From NCBI GenBank assembly GCA_017792445.1, contig CP051232.1, forward strand, positions 806,001 through 870,000: a stretch of DNA of 64,000 nt, in the 5' to 3' direction. The notes beneath the pieces are model-generated. The model made no database searches and was not told where the DNA came from. It saw nothing but the letters and a program-made list of their open reading frames with translations. The position numbers were made by a program, and so were the translations under genes. The stretch's first letter is position 1; each line of letters begins with the position of its first letter. Positions 33,600 to 43,182 of the stretch are shown here, piece after piece. The DNA is from Maritimibacter sp. (GTDB lineage Bacteria > Pseudomonadota > Alphaproteobacteria > Rhodobacterales > Rhodobacteraceae).

Positions 33600-35855
33600 A
33601 TGGCCGACGGAACCGAATCTGAAAGCCGGAAACTGCTTGGCCGGCTGCGCGACACGCTTGCCGAAGAGGGCGCGGGTCAGGCGCGGCTGGACAAGATTAC
33701 CCATCTGATCGCAGACAGCATGCGGACCGATGTGTGCTCGGTCTATCTGTTCCGCGATTCCGAGACGCTGGAACTGTGCGCCACGCAGGGTCTGAAGCCC
33801 GAAGCCGTGCACAAGACGCGGATGCGGATCGGCGAAGGTCTTGTGGGCCGCGTCGCGGGCACCGGGCGTCCGCTGAACACCGAGAACGCGCCTGCGACGC
33901 GCGGCTTCCGCTATATGCCGGAAACCGGGGAAGAGGTCTTTTCCAGCTTCCTCGGCCTGCCCGTTCAGCGTCTGGGCGAGACGTTGGGCGTTCTGGTCGT
34001 CCAGTCGAAAGAGGCGCGCCGATACTCCGACGACGAGGTCTACGCGCTGGAAGTGGTCGCGATGGTGCTGGCCGAGATGGCCGAACTGGGCGCTTTCGTC
34101 GGTGAGGGCGCGGCATTGCGCGCCCTGCACCAGCAGGCGGTCATGTATCAGGGCACCACCGGGCAAGAGGGCACCGCCGAGGGTCATGTCTGGCTGCATG
34201 AACCGCGTGTCGTGGTCGCCAACCCCGTGGCCGACGATCCCGAGGTCGAGAAGGCGCGCCTGCAGGTCGCCATCGACACGCTGCGCCTGTCGGTGGACGA
34301 AATGCTGGACCGGCTGGAACCCGGCGACAAGGACCAGCGCGAGGTTCTGGAAGCCTACAAGATGTTCGCCAACTCCCGGTCGTGGATGCGCCGGATCGAG
34401 GCCGACATCGACCGCGGCCTGTCCGCCGAAGCGGCGGTGGAGAAGGAACAGTCGCAGGCCCGTACCCGGATGGAGCAGGTGCCCGACGCCTACCTGCGCG
34501 AGCGGCTGCACGACCTGGACGACCTGTCGAACCGACTGCTGCGCATCCTGTCCGGTCAGGGCAAGGAAACCGGGGCCGAGATGCCTGCCGACCCGGTGCT
34601 TGTCGCCCGCAACATCGGACCTGCGGAACTGCTGGAATACGGGCGCACGCTGAAGGCCATCGTGCTGGAAGAGGGCTCGGTCGGCAGTCACGCGGCGATC
34701 GTGGCGCGGGCGTGGGCGATCCCGCTGGTGATCCATGCAAAGAACATCATCGCAGAGGCGTTGAACGGCGATCCGATCATGGTCGATGGCGATCAGGGCG
34801 TGGTTCACCTGCGCCCCGAGGAAAGCGTGGTCAGCGCCTTCCGCGACAAGATGGCGATGATGGCCGAGGCGCAGAAACGCTATGTCTCGTTGCGGGACGT
34901 GCCGGCGGTGACGAAGGACGGCCAGCACGTCGAGTTGTACATGAACGCCGGCCTGATGGCTGACCTGCCGTCCATGGAAAGTTCTGGCGCCGAAGGCGTG
35001 GGGCTATTCCGCACCGAGCTTCAGTTCCTGATCCGCAACCGGATGCCAAAGCGCGGCGAGTTGGTGAACATCTATGCCCGCGTGCTGGATGCCGCGAACG
35101 GGCGGCGGGTGCAGTTCCGCACGCTCGACATCGGGTCCGACAAGGTGCTGCCCTACATGAAAGCCTCGGACGAACCGAACCCCGCGCTGGGGTGGCGCGC
35201 GATCCGGGTCGGCCTGGACAAGCCGGGCGTGATGCGGATGCAGCTTCAGGCGCTGATCCGTGCCGCGAAAGGGCGGCCTTTGACGATCATGTTCCCGATG
35301 GTCGCCCAGTTCGACGAATTCCGCGCCGGGCGCGATCACGTGTTCCGCGAACTGGAACGCGAATACGCGCTTGGCCACGTGCTGCCCGAACGGGTGGAGA
35401 TCGGCACGATGCTCGAGACGCCCAGCCTCGCCTACGCGCCGCGGCAGTTTTACGAGATGGCGGATTTCATCTCGATCGGCGGCAACGACCTGAAACAGTT
35501 CTTCTTCGCCGCCGACCGAGAGAACGAAAGAGTGCGACGGCGCTATGACACGCTGAACAGCAGCTTCCTGTCGCTGATAGAACGCATCGTGGAACGCTGC
35601 GACGAGGCCGGGACCGATGTCAGCTTCTGCGGTGAGGATGCGGGCCGCCCGGTCGAGGCGCTGTGTTTCGCGGCGATGGGGCTGAAGAAACTGTCGATGC
35701 GCCCCGCGTCCATCGGCCCCGTCAAAAGCCTGCTGCGACGCGTCGACCTGACCGAGGTGCGCGACGTGATCTCGACCGCGCGGGAAAGCGGCGTGCAGTC
35801 GGTGCGTCAGTCGGTGATGGATTGGCTGGCGACGCAGGGCCGGAACGGGTCCTAG
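33600..35855 (+). CDS. ptsP: Nitrogen-PTS enzyme I (phosphoenolpyruvate--protein phosphotransferase)
   Basis: 751 residues. An N-terminal GAF domain (about 1-165, with MRIGEGLVGRVAGTGRPLN) precedes the EI domains. The N-terminal HPr-binding part spans about 175-330, the phosphohistidine is His364 in EEGSVGSHAAIVARAWAIPL, and the C-terminal PEP-binding TIM barrel contains GAEGVGLFRTELQFL, MFPMVAQFDEF, IGTMLETPSLAY and FISIGGNDLKQF. This is the PtsP architecture that phosphorylates NPr in the nitrogen-related PTS, linked to potassium and carbon/nitrogen balance. lysC and ptsP are neighbours in many alphaproteobacteria; here a minus-strand gene is inserted between them. Confidence 0.95.
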   Translation: MADGTESESRKLLGRLRDTLAEEGAGQARLDKITHLIADSMRTDVCSVYLFRDSETLELCATQGLKPEAVHKTRMRIGEGLVGRVAGTGRPLNTENAPATRGFRYMPETGEEVFSSFLGLPVQRLGETLGVLVVQSKEARRYSDDEVYALEVVAMVLAEMAELGAFVGEGAALRALHQQAVMYQGTTGQEGTAEGHVWLHEPRVVVANPVADDPEVEKARLQVAIDTLRLSVDEMLDRLEPGDKDQREVLEAYKMFANSRSWMRRIEADIDRGLSAEAAVEKEQSQARTRMEQVPDAYLRERLHDLDDLSNRLLRILSGQGKETGAEMPADPVLVARNIGPAELLEYGRTLKAIVLEEGSVGSHAAIVARAWAIPLVIHAKNIIAEALNGDPIMVDGDQGVVHLRPEESVVSAFRDKMAMMAEAQKRYVSLRDVPAVTKDGQHVELYMNAGLMADLPSMESSGAEGVGLFRTELQFLIRNRMPKRGELVNIYARVLDAANGRRVQFRTLDIGSDKVLPYMKASDEPNPALGWRAIRVGLDKPGVMRMQLQALIRAAKGRPLTIMFPMVAQFDEFRAGRDHVFRELEREYALGHVLPERVEIGTMLETPSLAYAPRQFYEMADFISIGGNDLKQFFFAADRENERVRRRYDTLNSSFLSLIERIVERCDEAGTDVSFCGEDAGRPVEALCFAAMGLKKLSMRPASIGPVKSLLRRVDLTEVRDVISTARESGVQSVRQSVMDWLATQGRNGS

Positions 35856-35871
35856 CGCACCGGCCACGAAA

Positions 35872-35898
35872 AAGGGGCCGCCAAAATGGCGACCCCCT
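35872..35898. terminator. Bidirectional terminator between ptsP and the two-repeat secreted gene
   Basis: AAGGGGCCGCC pairs with GGCGACCCCCTT around an AAAAT loop with one mismatch. A-rich sequence precedes and T-rich sequence follows it, so it can act for both convergent genes. Confidence 0.75.
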
Positions 35899-35920
35899 TC
35901 TTAACTACAGGCAGTGCCTA

Positions 35921-36394
35921 TCAGTTATCGAAGTACGAGCTCAGCTGGGTGCTCAGCTGGCTTTCGCTGTCCGAGCTGTTGATGGTGCCGTAAACGGCCG
36001 CCAGCTCTTCGTCGGTCAGGGTGTAAGCCATGCCTTCGTATTCGGTGCCGACCAGCGCCATCTCGACCGAGGTGTACAGCTGGTTGCGCGGCGTCTCGAC
36101 GTCGCCGACCATGATGTTGGCCGGGCGCTCTTCCATCATGACGTTGTTGTCATTCAGGACGGCGCGGATGGCCGCGTCCTGCTCGCTCTGGTCGTCCGAG
36201 CTGGTGATCGCACCATACATGGCGGCGATCTGCTCGTCGGTCAGGCTGTCGACGTCGACGTTATAGGTCGAGCCGCCGATCCACTGGCCAACAGAGGTGC
36301 GCAGCTGCATCGTGTCCGGGTCGTTCGCCTGGGCGAATGCCGCGCCGGTGGCGGTGGTCAGGACGAGGGCCGAAGTCATAAGAAAGCGTTTCAT
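35921..36394 (-). CDS. Secreted protein with two internal repeats
   Basis: 157 residues from the ATG at 36394 (GGAG nine bases upstream); an ATG six codons earlier is less well placed. A signal peptide covers residues 1-22 (ALVLTTATGAAFAQA). The mature protein is a tandem duplication: residues 29-70 and 104-145 align without gaps at a 75-residue offset, sharing about 20 of 42 positions including TSV, LTDE, AA, YG and SSD. No cysteines or catalytic motif are visible, and it is strongly acidic. I do not recognise a characterised family. Confidence 0.8.
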   Translation of the reverse strand: MKRFLMTSALVLTTATGAAFAQANDPDTMQLRTSVGQWIGGSTYNVDVDSLTDEQIAAMYGAITSSDDQSEQDAAIRAVLNDNNVMMEERPANIMVGDVETPRNQLYTSVEMALVGTEYEGMAYTLTDEELAAVYGTINSSDSESQLSTQLSSYFDN

Positions 36395-36629
36395 TGTAAG
36401 CGCTCCTTTCATACTTTTTACACTGGCGACAGGGTTGCGCCGCCTTCTGGACCACCAACGCCGCGACCCCCGGAAAAGGTCACCGGAATCTCATAAAACC
36501 ATTGTGATCACTTGCGGTTGGACGATGCGGTGTTGCGCGCTAGGCGTGCGACAAAGTCAACAAACGCTGGGCTTTCACGATACAGAAATTGTACCGAAGC
36601 ACAGAAACGAAGCCCGGAACCGCCTGAAA

Positions 36630-37169
36630 TCAGTCGTCGACCCACCGGGTCACGTGCCCGGCCACCCCGGTCCACGCGTCGTCTTCGGACAAAGACAGCC
36701 CCAAAATCCGCGCCGGGTTGGTCGGCGGAGGCATCTCGACGCCATCGCGGCGCGAGAAACCGAAGCGTCCGTAATAGGGCTCGTCACCCACCAGCAGCAC
36801 GCGGCTCCACCCGGCGTCGCGGGCGAGGGCAAGGCTTTCCTGGATGATCAGCGCCGCCAGACCTTCGCCCTGATGGATCGGGTGGGTCGCCACCGGCCCC
36901 AGAAGCAGGGTTTCCGCCCCACCCACGCGCACCGGCCAGTACCGAATGGCGGCGGCGAGCGCGTCGTACTCGTCGCGCGCCACGCGACACAGCTCGGGCA
37001 CCGGCGCAACGTCATCTCGCAGGCGATACGAGGACAGCATCTCGCGACCCGGCGCGAAGCACAGGTTGAAGAGTTCCTCGACTTCCCACCAGTCGTTGGG
37101 CTGTTCCTGGGCTGTGCGGTACAAGCGCCCCTGTCCTCGGCGGTTCCGGCGGTCCGCCGTAGCGGCCAT
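36630..37169 (-). CDS. GNAT-family N-acetyltransferase
   Basis: 179 residues if started at the ATG at 37169; a frame to 37226 reaches almost to the divergent flavin reductase gene and is less likely. The acetyl-CoA-binding motif A is LLLGPVATHPIHQGEGLAALII (split across about 103-124; the usual R/Q-x-x-G-x-G/A is HQGEGLA). YYGRFGFSRRDG is the conserved C-terminal strand-turn with the Tyr that often protonates the leaving thiol. The acceptor substrate is unknown. Confidence 0.85.
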   Translation of the reverse strand: MAATADRRNRRGQGRLYRTAQEQPNDWWEVEELFNLCFAPGREMLSSYRLRDDVAPVPELCRVARDEYDALAAAIRYWPVRVGGAETLLLGPVATHPIHQGEGLAALIIQESLALARDAGWSRVLLVGDEPYYGRFGFSRRDGVEMPPPTNPARILGLSLSEDDAWTGVAGHVTRWVDD

Positions 37170-37249
37170 CCTGTTTTCGGCTGGAATGCGGCCTAGCACG
37201 CGGGCTAAGGGGGGGCAACGCAGCAACGAATACCCCAGCGGAGCCCCAT

Positions 37250-37852
37250 ATGTTCTACCGCCCCGAAGATGGCCACGGCCTGCCGCACAACCCTTTCAAC
37301 GCCATCGTCACCCCCCGCCCCATCGGCTGGATCTCGACCCGTGGCGGGACGGGCGACAACCTTGCCCCCTACTCTTTCTTCAACGCGGTGGCCTACGTGC
37401 CGCCGCAGGTGATGTTCGCCTCGACCTCGGCCAAGTCCGACCGGGGCGACACGAAGGACAGCGTGGCGCAGATCCGTGAAACCGGCGTGTTCTGCGTGAA
37501 CATCGTGGAATACGCGATGCGGGACGCGATGAACGCCACCTCGGCGGCGCTGCCTGCGGGCGAGGACGAGTTCGCGGCGGCGGGTCTGGAAAAAGCCGAG
37601 TGCGAGACGATCGACTGCCCGCGCGTCGCCGCCGCGCCGGCGAACCTCGAATGCCGGATGACCCAGATCGTGAAGCTGGAGGGCGAGGCGAACTGGCTGG
37701 TTCTGGGCGAAGTCACAGGCGTCCACATGCGCGATGACTGTCTTGTCGACGGCACCTTCGACATCACCCGCTACCAGCCGCTGACCCGTCTGGGATATCG
37801 CGACTATGCGAAGATCACCGAGTTGTTCAGCCTGAAACGTCCGGACGATTAA
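37250..37852 (+). CDS. Flavin reductase-like FMN-binding protein
   Basis: 200 residues with the split-barrel flavin reductase fold. Residues about 17-40 (NAIVTPRPIGWISTRGG, NLAPYSFFNAVAYVPPQVMF) match the FMN-binding N-terminus, and FCVNIVEYAMRDAMNATSA forms the second conserved block. Such proteins bind FMN and reduce it with NAD(P)H or act as flavin-dependent oxidoreductases of the DIM6/NTAB group. No monooxygenase partner is adjacent. It is divergent from the GNAT gene. Confidence 0.88.
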   Translation: MFYRPEDGHGLPHNPFNAIVTPRPIGWISTRGGTGDNLAPYSFFNAVAYVPPQVMFASTSAKSDRGDTKDSVAQIRETGVFCVNIVEYAMRDAMNATSAALPAGEDEFAAAGLEKAECETIDCPRVAAAPANLECRMTQIVKLEGEANWLVLGEVTGVHMRDDCLVDGTFDITRYQPLTRLGYRDYAKITELFSLKRPDD

Positions 37853-37961
37853 GCCGGGAATCGGCCCTTTTGGGCCGCCGCCATACCGGGATTCCCGCAT
37901 AAGTCCGGCGCCCGCCACGTGATACCCTGCGGCCACCGGCCACATGCAGGGAGCACTTCCG

Positions 37962-39074
37962 ATGGCGCGCAACATGCGGGATCTAAGCTTCGCGACGTTC
38001 AACCTTCTGAACCTTCAGGTGCCCGGCGGGCTGACCTATTCGACCAACAGCCCACCCTTTCCCGACGACGCCGAGGGCCGCGCGGCCTATGCCCGCAAGA
38101 TCGCGTGGACGGGCGCGCAGATTGCCAAGCTGGAAGCCGAGGTGATCGCTTTTCAGGAACTCTGGTCCGCCGCCGCCCTGACCGAGGCCTTTGCGGCAGC
38201 AGGGCTTGAGACCGACTATGACATCGTGGCCCGCGATGCGCCGGGCATCGGGCAGCCGCAAGTGGCGCTGGCGGTGCGGAAGGATCGACACGGCAACACC
38301 CAGCTTCTTCCCGGCGCCGACTGGGTTGCCGAATTTCCGGCGGGCTACGTCTATGACGGGGTGAAGGAAACCGATGGCGCATTGGAAGAGATCACGATCA
38401 CCATCAACCGGTTCTCGCGCCCCGTCCTGAAAGCGGAGATCCAGTCCGAGGGCACCTCGCCCAAGCCGCCGCCGGTGACCGTCTTCGTGGCGCATCTGAA
38501 GTCGAAGGGCCCGGCGCGGGTGTCTTTCGCGGCCCCCAAGCCGCAGATCCTGCAAACCTATCCGAATATCGCCAAATCCGCCTTGGCGCATGTGCGGCGG
38601 ATCATCGAGGCCGGGGCGCTTCGGGCGATGCTGGATGGCGTGATGATGGCCGAGGACGAAGACCAGATCTCGCCCACCGTCGTGCTGGGCGACCTCAACG
38701 ACGACTCGCTATCGGTTTCGACCGAGTTGATCTCGGCCCAGCCCACCTATCGACTGGTCGAGAAGTCGACCGCCGGGCACAGCGCGGACAAGGGCCTGTA
38801 TTCAGTGGAACGCCTGCAGCAGTACCGATCGCTTCGGCACGTCTATTACACCCACGTCTACAAGGACAAACGCGAGAGCCTGGACCACATCCTAGTCAGC
38901 GAAGAGTTCTACGACCATTCCCGCAAACGTCGCTGGTCGTTCCGGGATATGGAGAATTACAACGACCACCTGAACCGCGAGTCCTTCGAGGACAGCGAGG
39001 GCGCCAGCGATCACGGGCTGGTGCGTGCGCGGTTCGACTGGAACCCGATGCCGGAAGAGATCGACGTGGCCTGA
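37962..39074 (+). CDS. Endonuclease/exonuclease/phosphatase-family protein
   Basis: 370 residues from the ATG at 37962, with GGGAG eight bases upstream. The EEP metal-binding motifs are DLSFATFNLLNLQ (about 6-18), IAFQELWSAAAL (general Glu), VFVAHLKSKGP, VVLGDLNDDS (Asp and Asn) and the final DHILVSEEFY and GASDHGLVRARF (Asp-His pair). The length and the long insertion in the middle exceed plain exonuclease III, so it is a divergent EEP hydrolase that may act on nucleic acid or a phosphodiester. No signal peptide is visible. Confidence 0.85.
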   Translation: MARNMRDLSFATFNLLNLQVPGGLTYSTNSPPFPDDAEGRAAYARKIAWTGAQIAKLEAEVIAFQELWSAAALTEAFAAAGLETDYDIVARDAPGIGQPQVALAVRKDRHGNTQLLPGADWVAEFPAGYVYDGVKETDGALEEITITINRFSRPVLKAEIQSEGTSPKPPPVTVFVAHLKSKGPARVSFAAPKPQILQTYPNIAKSALAHVRRIIEAGALRAMLDGVMMAEDEDQISPTVVLGDLNDDSLSVSTELISAQPTYRLVEKSTAGHSADKGLYSVERLQQYRSLRHVYYTHVYKDKRESLDHILVSEEFYDHSRKRRWSFRDMENYNDHLNRESFEDSEGASDHGLVRARFDWNPMPEEIDVA

Positions 39075-39080
39075 GCGCCG

Positions 39081-40208
39081 CTAGTCCTGCAAGGACGCTT
39101 CGGCCTCGGGTGGCGGGTCATCCTCGCTTTCCATCCACTTGGTGACCAGCTGATAGCAAACGGCAAGGATCACGGGGCCAAGGAAAATGCCCACCACGCC
39201 CCATGTCAGCATCCCGCCGATCGCTCCGAACAGGGCAAGGATCGCTGGAAGGTGCGCGCCGCGCGAGACGACGAAGGACTTCACCACGTTGTCGGTCAGA
39301 CCGACCACCAGAAGCCCCCAGACACACATGAAGATCGCCATGCCGATGGCCTCGTTCGACCAAAGCCAGAACGCGATGGGCAGCCAGACCAGGATCGGAC
39401 CGACCTGAATGAGGCCAAGCATCAGCGTCAGCAGCGCGAGGATCGGCCAGTGCGGCACGCCAACGATGAAATACGCAACCGACGCGACTGCTGCCTGCGC
39501 CGCCGCCGAGCCCAGCACCCCAAGGACGGTAGAGCGGATGGTGACCACCGCCTGATCCGCCAGTTCCAGCCCGAACGCTCCGCCGACGCGGTAAAGTAGC
39601 GCGGCCGCCGCGCGTGACAGGGGCGCGGCACGGTGCAGAAGGATGATCGCCAGCAGGACGCCTAGCGCGAACTCCATCACGAAAACGCCGATGAACCGGC
39701 CCTCCCGGATCAGCCAGAACGCGGCTGGCTTCAGCTCTTCGCCGAAATGGCTGCGGATGAACTGAAGGTCACGGATGATCGTGTCCCAGATCGAAGTGAT
39801 CTCACCGGTGATCGGGTTTAGCTCGACACCGATTTCACCTTCTTCCGCGCCGATCAGGTCGGTGCCCTGTTCCGAAAACCAGATCAGCGCATCGGGGATG
39901 AAGGAGATCACCGACCGCGACAGCCCGAGGATCGGCAACACCAGAAGTACGGTCAGGATCAGGCCCAGCACGATGCTCGCCCTGCCGCGCCTGCCACCAA
40001 GCGTCCGTGTGAGACGTTCGTAGACTGGCCGCAGCGACACGCTCAGGAAGATGCCCCATAGGATGGCGGGCAGGAACGGTTGAACGGTGGTGAAACCGAG
40101 CAGCAGCAACAGCAACAGCGCGAGGATTGGCAGGGTCGTTTCGACCAGTTCGCGGCTGCGCTGGCGCGACGGCGGTGGCACCGGGGTCGGCGTGATCTTG
40201 TCGGTCAT
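39081..40208 (-). CDS. AI-2E family transporter (TqsA/PerM-like)
   Basis: About 375 residues with eight hydrophobic helices. The paired N-terminal helices (LPILALLLLLLLGFTTVQP and ILWGIFLSVSLRPVYE), a large soluble insert (about 110-165), and the C-terminal family motif LGLIQVGPILVWLPIAFWLW with GGMLTWGVVGIFLGPVIL are typical of the AI-2E transporter/PerM group. Family members export autoinducer-2 or act as Na+(Li+)/H+ antiporters. Substrate unknown. The start may be 40208 or 40226; neither has a strong Shine-Dalgarno. Confidence 0.9.
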   Translation of the reverse strand: MTDKITPTPVPPPSRQRSRELVETTLPILALLLLLLLGFTTVQPFLPAILWGIFLSVSLRPVYERLTRTLGGRRGRASIVLGLILTVLLVLPILGLSRSVISFIPDALIWFSEQGTDLIGAEEGEIGVELNPITGEITSIWDTIIRDLQFIRSHFGEELKPAAFWLIREGRFIGVFVMEFALGVLLAIILLHRAAPLSRAAAALLYRVGGAFGLELADQAVVTIRSTVLGVLGSAAAQAAVASVAYFIVGVPHWPILALLTLMLGLIQVGPILVWLPIAFWLWSNEAIGMAIFMCVWGLLVVGLTDNVVKSFVVSRGAHLPAILALFGAIGGMLTWGVVGIFLGPVILAVCYQLVTKWMESEDDPPPEAEASLQD

Positions 40209-40338
40209 GACTAACGAATGCGGCAATCGGCATCCGTGTCAATCTTCCTTCCCCTGCGTCAGACGCTTTCCGCGCGATCCGCGAGCAAACCGGCGTGGGG
40301 TGTTGGGGCGCGCACCCTCTTGCGCACGCCCCGTCGTT

Positions 40339-41961
40339 TCAGTGGCCCGCGCCCAGCTGGCCGGTGCGCACGCCGTAATCCACGGCGACGCCGTAGTCGG
40401 GGTCGTCGTCGCTGTCGACCATCAGCTGACCTGCGCGCGTCAGCAGGCGGTGGCAGTCGCGGCTCAGGTGGCGCAGTTCCAGCCGTTTGCCGGCAGCCTC
40501 GTATTTCAGGGCCAGCGACTCGATCGCGGTCAGTGCGGACTGGTCCGCGACGCGACTGTTCTGGAAGTCGATGACCACCCGGCCCGGATCTTCCTCGATG
40601 TTGAACATCTCGGCGAAACCGGCGGCAGAGCCGAAGAACAGCGGCCCCTGCACCTGATAGACCTTGGCGCCTTCCGGCGTGGTGTAGGCCACCGCGTGAA
40701 TGCGGGTGGCGTTCTTCCACGAATAGGCCAGAGCCGAGACGATCACGCCCACCACGACGGCGGTGGCAAGGTCATAGGCGACGGTGACGCCGGTCACCAG
40801 CACGATGACGAAGGCGTCCACGAAGGGCACCTTCCACAGGATCTTCAGCGAGTTCCACGCGAAGGTGCCGATCACGACCATGAACATCACGCCCACCAGT
40901 GCGGCCAGCGGGATCTGCTCGATCAGCGGCGCGGCGAACAGGATGAAGCACAGCAGGAACAACGCAGCGGTGATGCCCGACACGCGGGTGCGGCCGCCCG
41001 ACTTCACGTTGATCATCGACTGGCCGATCATGGCGCAACCGCCCATGCCGCCGAAGAACCCCGTGACGATGTTCGACGCGCCCTGCGCCACGCATTCCTG
41101 GCTGGCGCCACCGCGCTCGCCCGTGATCTCGGACACGAGGTTCAGCGTCAGCAGGCTTTCGATCAGGCCGATGGCGGCAAGGATCACCGCGTAGGGTACG
41201 ATGATCTCGAAGGTTTCCCAGTTCAGCGGCACCATCGGGATGTGGAACGGCGGCAAGCTTCCCTCGATCGAGGCCATGTCGCCCACGCGCGGGCTGTCGA
41301 GACCGAAGATGATCACGATGCCCGCCGTGATGGCGATGCCCGCCAGCGGTGCGGGGATGATGTTGGTCACCTTGGGCAGCAGCCAGATCACCGCCATGGT
41401 CAGCGCCACCAGCGCCAGCATCAGGTACAGCTGGAAGCCCGACAGCCACTGGCCGCCCGACATGCCGTGGCCCGACGCCTCGGCGGTGCCGGGGATCTGG
41501 AACTGCGTCAACTGGGCAAGGAAGATCACGATGGCGAGGCCGTTCACGAAGCCCAGCATCACCGGGGTCGGCACCAGCCGGATGAACTTGCCCCATCGCA
41601 TGATGCCCGCGATCACCTGCAGGATGCCCATCAGCACCACGGTGGCGAACAGGTATTCGACCCCGTGCTGCGCCACCAGCGACACCATCACCACCGCCAG
41701 CGCGCCGGTCGCGCCCGAGATCATCCCCGGCCGGCCGCCGAAACAGGCGGTGATCAGGCCCACGATGAAGGCCGCGTACAGGCCGACCAGCGGGTGCACC
41801 CCGGCGACGAAGGCGAAAGCCACCGCCTCGGGCACCAGCGCAAGGGCAACTGTCAGACCCGACAGGACCTCGGTCTTCATCTGGGCGGCGTCAAGCTTGG
41901 TGCCCGACCCCGACGACACGCGTCCGGTCAGGCCAAGGATGCTTTGCAGGGCTCTGCTCAT
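40339..41961 (-). CDS. SulP-family inorganic anion transporter with STAS domain
   Basis: 540 residues from the ATG at 41961 (GGAG five bases upstream). About twelve helices carry SulP motifs: [40 protein letters not shown] and [22 protein letters not shown]-terminal STAS domain (about 430-520) contains [20 protein letters not shown]. Substrates of this family are sulfate, bicarbonate or other anions. The EITGERGG and [14 protein letters not shown] segments are shared with bicarbonate-type and other bacterial members, so specificity is open. A leader hairpin lies 22 bases upstream of the start. Confidence 0.93.
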   Translation of the reverse strand: MSRALQSILGLTGRVSSGSGTKLDAAQMKTEVLSGLTVALALVPEAVAFAFVAGVHPLVGLYAAFIVGLITACFGGRPGMISGATGALAVVMVSLVAQHGVEYLFATVVLMGILQVIAGIMRWGKFIRLVPTPVMLGFVNGLAIVIFLAQLTQFQIPGTAEASGHGMSGGQWLSGFQLYLMLALVALTMAVIWLLPKVTNIIPAPLAGIAITAGIVIIFGLDSPRVGDMASIEGSLPPFHIPMVPLNWETFEIIVPYAVILAAIGLIESLLTLNLVSEITGERGGASQECVAQGASNIVTGFFGGMGGCAMIGQSMINVKSGGRTRVSGITAALFLLCFILFAAPLIEQIPLAALVGVMFMVVIGTFAWNSLKILWKVPFVDAFVIVLVTGVTVAYDLATAVVVGVIVSALAYSWKNATRIHAVAYTTPEGAKVYQVQGPLFFGSAAGFAEMFNIEEDPGRVVIDFQNSRVADQSALTAIESLALKYEAAGKRLELRHLSRDCHRLLTRAGQLMVDSDDDPDYGVAVDYGVRTGQLGAGH

Positions 41962-41982
41962 CCCGTCTCCTTCAAAACGAAA

Positions 41983-42004
41983 TGGCCGGGAGGGCGCCCG
42001 GCCA
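41983..42004 (-). promoter_or_regulatory. Leader hairpin upstream of the SulP gene
   Basis: TGGCCGGG and CCCGGCCA form a perfect 8-bp stem with loop AGGGCG. On the minus strand it lies in the presumed 5' leader, ending about ten bases before the Shine-Dalgarno of the SulP gene. AATTTTC on its other side could make it terminator-like for plus-strand transcription. Confidence 0.4.
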
Positions 42005-42302
42005 GGAATTTTCTGCATCGCAGCAATACCGCTTTGACCGCCGGGTTTCACGCGATTTCTTCGCGGGAACCGGCATGCGGAACGACGTCACGACACGCGG
42101 GACGCCCAAACTGACACGGCTGGGTGCCGTTCGGGCAGGTCGCGGATGTCCTAGATCATGGGCATCGCGGTGCCAAGGGCGGTCGGGCGCATTGGCCCTG
42201 TCGGCGGGCGCAAAGCGGCACCTTGCGGCAACAGGGCAGTCCACCTTTGCAACCGCGGCACTGGGTGCGTATCAATCGGACGTCAGCAACAGGAGCAGCG
42301 GA
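42005..42302. other. Interval between SulP and mtnP genes
   Basis: With the preceding hairpin this makes a 341-base gap containing the divergent promoters. It is GC-rich in its second half and open in several frames, but none has a start, composition and homology pattern I trust. AGGAGC (42291-42296) is the mtnP ribosome-binding site. Confidence 0.4.
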
Positions 42303-43175
42303 ATGGCGGACACGGTCATCGGGATCATCGGCGGATCGGGGGTCTACGAGATCGCCGGGCTGGAAGGCGCGGAATGGCAGACGGTGGACAGCCCGTGGGG
42401 CGATCCCTCGGACGAGATCCTGACCGGTTCGCTGGACGGGGTTAAGATGGCCTTCCTGCCGCGCCACGGGCGTGGCCACGTTCATTCGCCCTCGACCGTC
42501 CCCTATCGCGCCAATATCGACGCGTTGAAGCGGATCGGCGTGACCGATGTGATCAGCGTGTCGGCCTGCGGCTCGTTCCGCGAGGAAATGGCGCCGGGTG
42601 ATTTCGTCGTCGTGGACCAGTTCGTCGACCGCACCTTCGCCCGCGAGAAGTCGTTCTTCGGCACCGGCTGCGTCGCCCATGTCAGCGTCGCCCATCCGAC
42701 CTGCCCGCGCCTGTCGGCGGCCTGCGTCGCGGCGGCCAAGGATCTTGGCATCACCGTGCACGACGGCGGCACCTATCTTGCGATGGAGGGCCCGCAGTTC
42801 TCGTCCATGGCGGAATCGAAGATGTACCGCGAGGCGTGGGGCTGCGACGTGATCGGAATGACCAACATGCCCGAGGCGAAACTCGCCCGCGAGGCCGAGC
42901 TTTGCTACGCCTCGGTCGCGATGATCACCGACTATGACAGCTGGCATCCCGATCACGGCGCCGTCGACATCACCGACATCATCGCCACCCTGACCGGCAA
43001 TGCCGAGAAGGCCCGCAATCTTGTCGCGAAGCTGCCCGGCCTGCTGGGCGCGGAGCGCGAGGCCTGCCCGCATGGCTGCGACCGCGCGCTGGAATTCGCG
43101 CTGATGACCGCGCCGGATAAACGCGACCCGGCGCTTCTGTCGAAGCTCGACGCGGTGGCCGGCCGGGTGCTCTGA
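42303..43175 (+). CDS. mtnP: S-methyl-5'-thioadenosine phosphorylase
   Basis: 290 residues; AGGAGC lies six bases before the ATG. Purine nucleoside phosphorylase-type motifs are IGIIGGSGVYEIAG (about 6-19), LPRHGRGHVHSPSTVPYRAN, VISVSACGSFREEMAPGD and YLAMEGPQFSSMAESKMYR, followed by DVIGMTNMPEAKLAREAELCY. This is the class II MTA phosphorylase pattern. The enzyme splits methylthioadenosine, a by-product of polyamine and quorum-signal synthesis, into adenine and methylthioribose-1-phosphate. Adenine is then recovered by apt (45343). An SDR/DoxX protein follows seven bases downstream. Confidence 0.94.
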   Translation: MADTVIGIIGGSGVYEIAGLEGAEWQTVDSPWGDPSDEILTGSLDGVKMAFLPRHGRGHVHSPSTVPYRANIDALKRIGVTDVISVSACGSFREEMAPGDFVVVDQFVDRTFAREKSFFGTGCVAHVSVAHPTCPRLSAACVAAAKDLGITVHDGGTYLAMEGPQFSSMAESKMYREAWGCDVIGMTNMPEAKLAREAELCYASVAMITDYDSWHPDHGAVDITDIIATLTGNAEKARNLVAKLPGLLGAEREACPHGCDRALEFALMTAPDKRDPALLSKLDAVAGRVL

Positions 43176-43182
43176 CCCCGCG

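Noticed and set aside
40087-42114. A 675-codon plus-strand frame over the SulP gene
   Set aside because: It is antisense to a gene with twelve helices and a STAS domain, and its composition (His, Arg and Gln rich) is a shadow pattern.
41982-42302. A longer N-terminus for mtnP starting at 41982
   Set aside because: The mtnP protein has a proper start and AGGAGC at 42303. The extra 107 residues have no homology pattern and would overlap the SulP leader.
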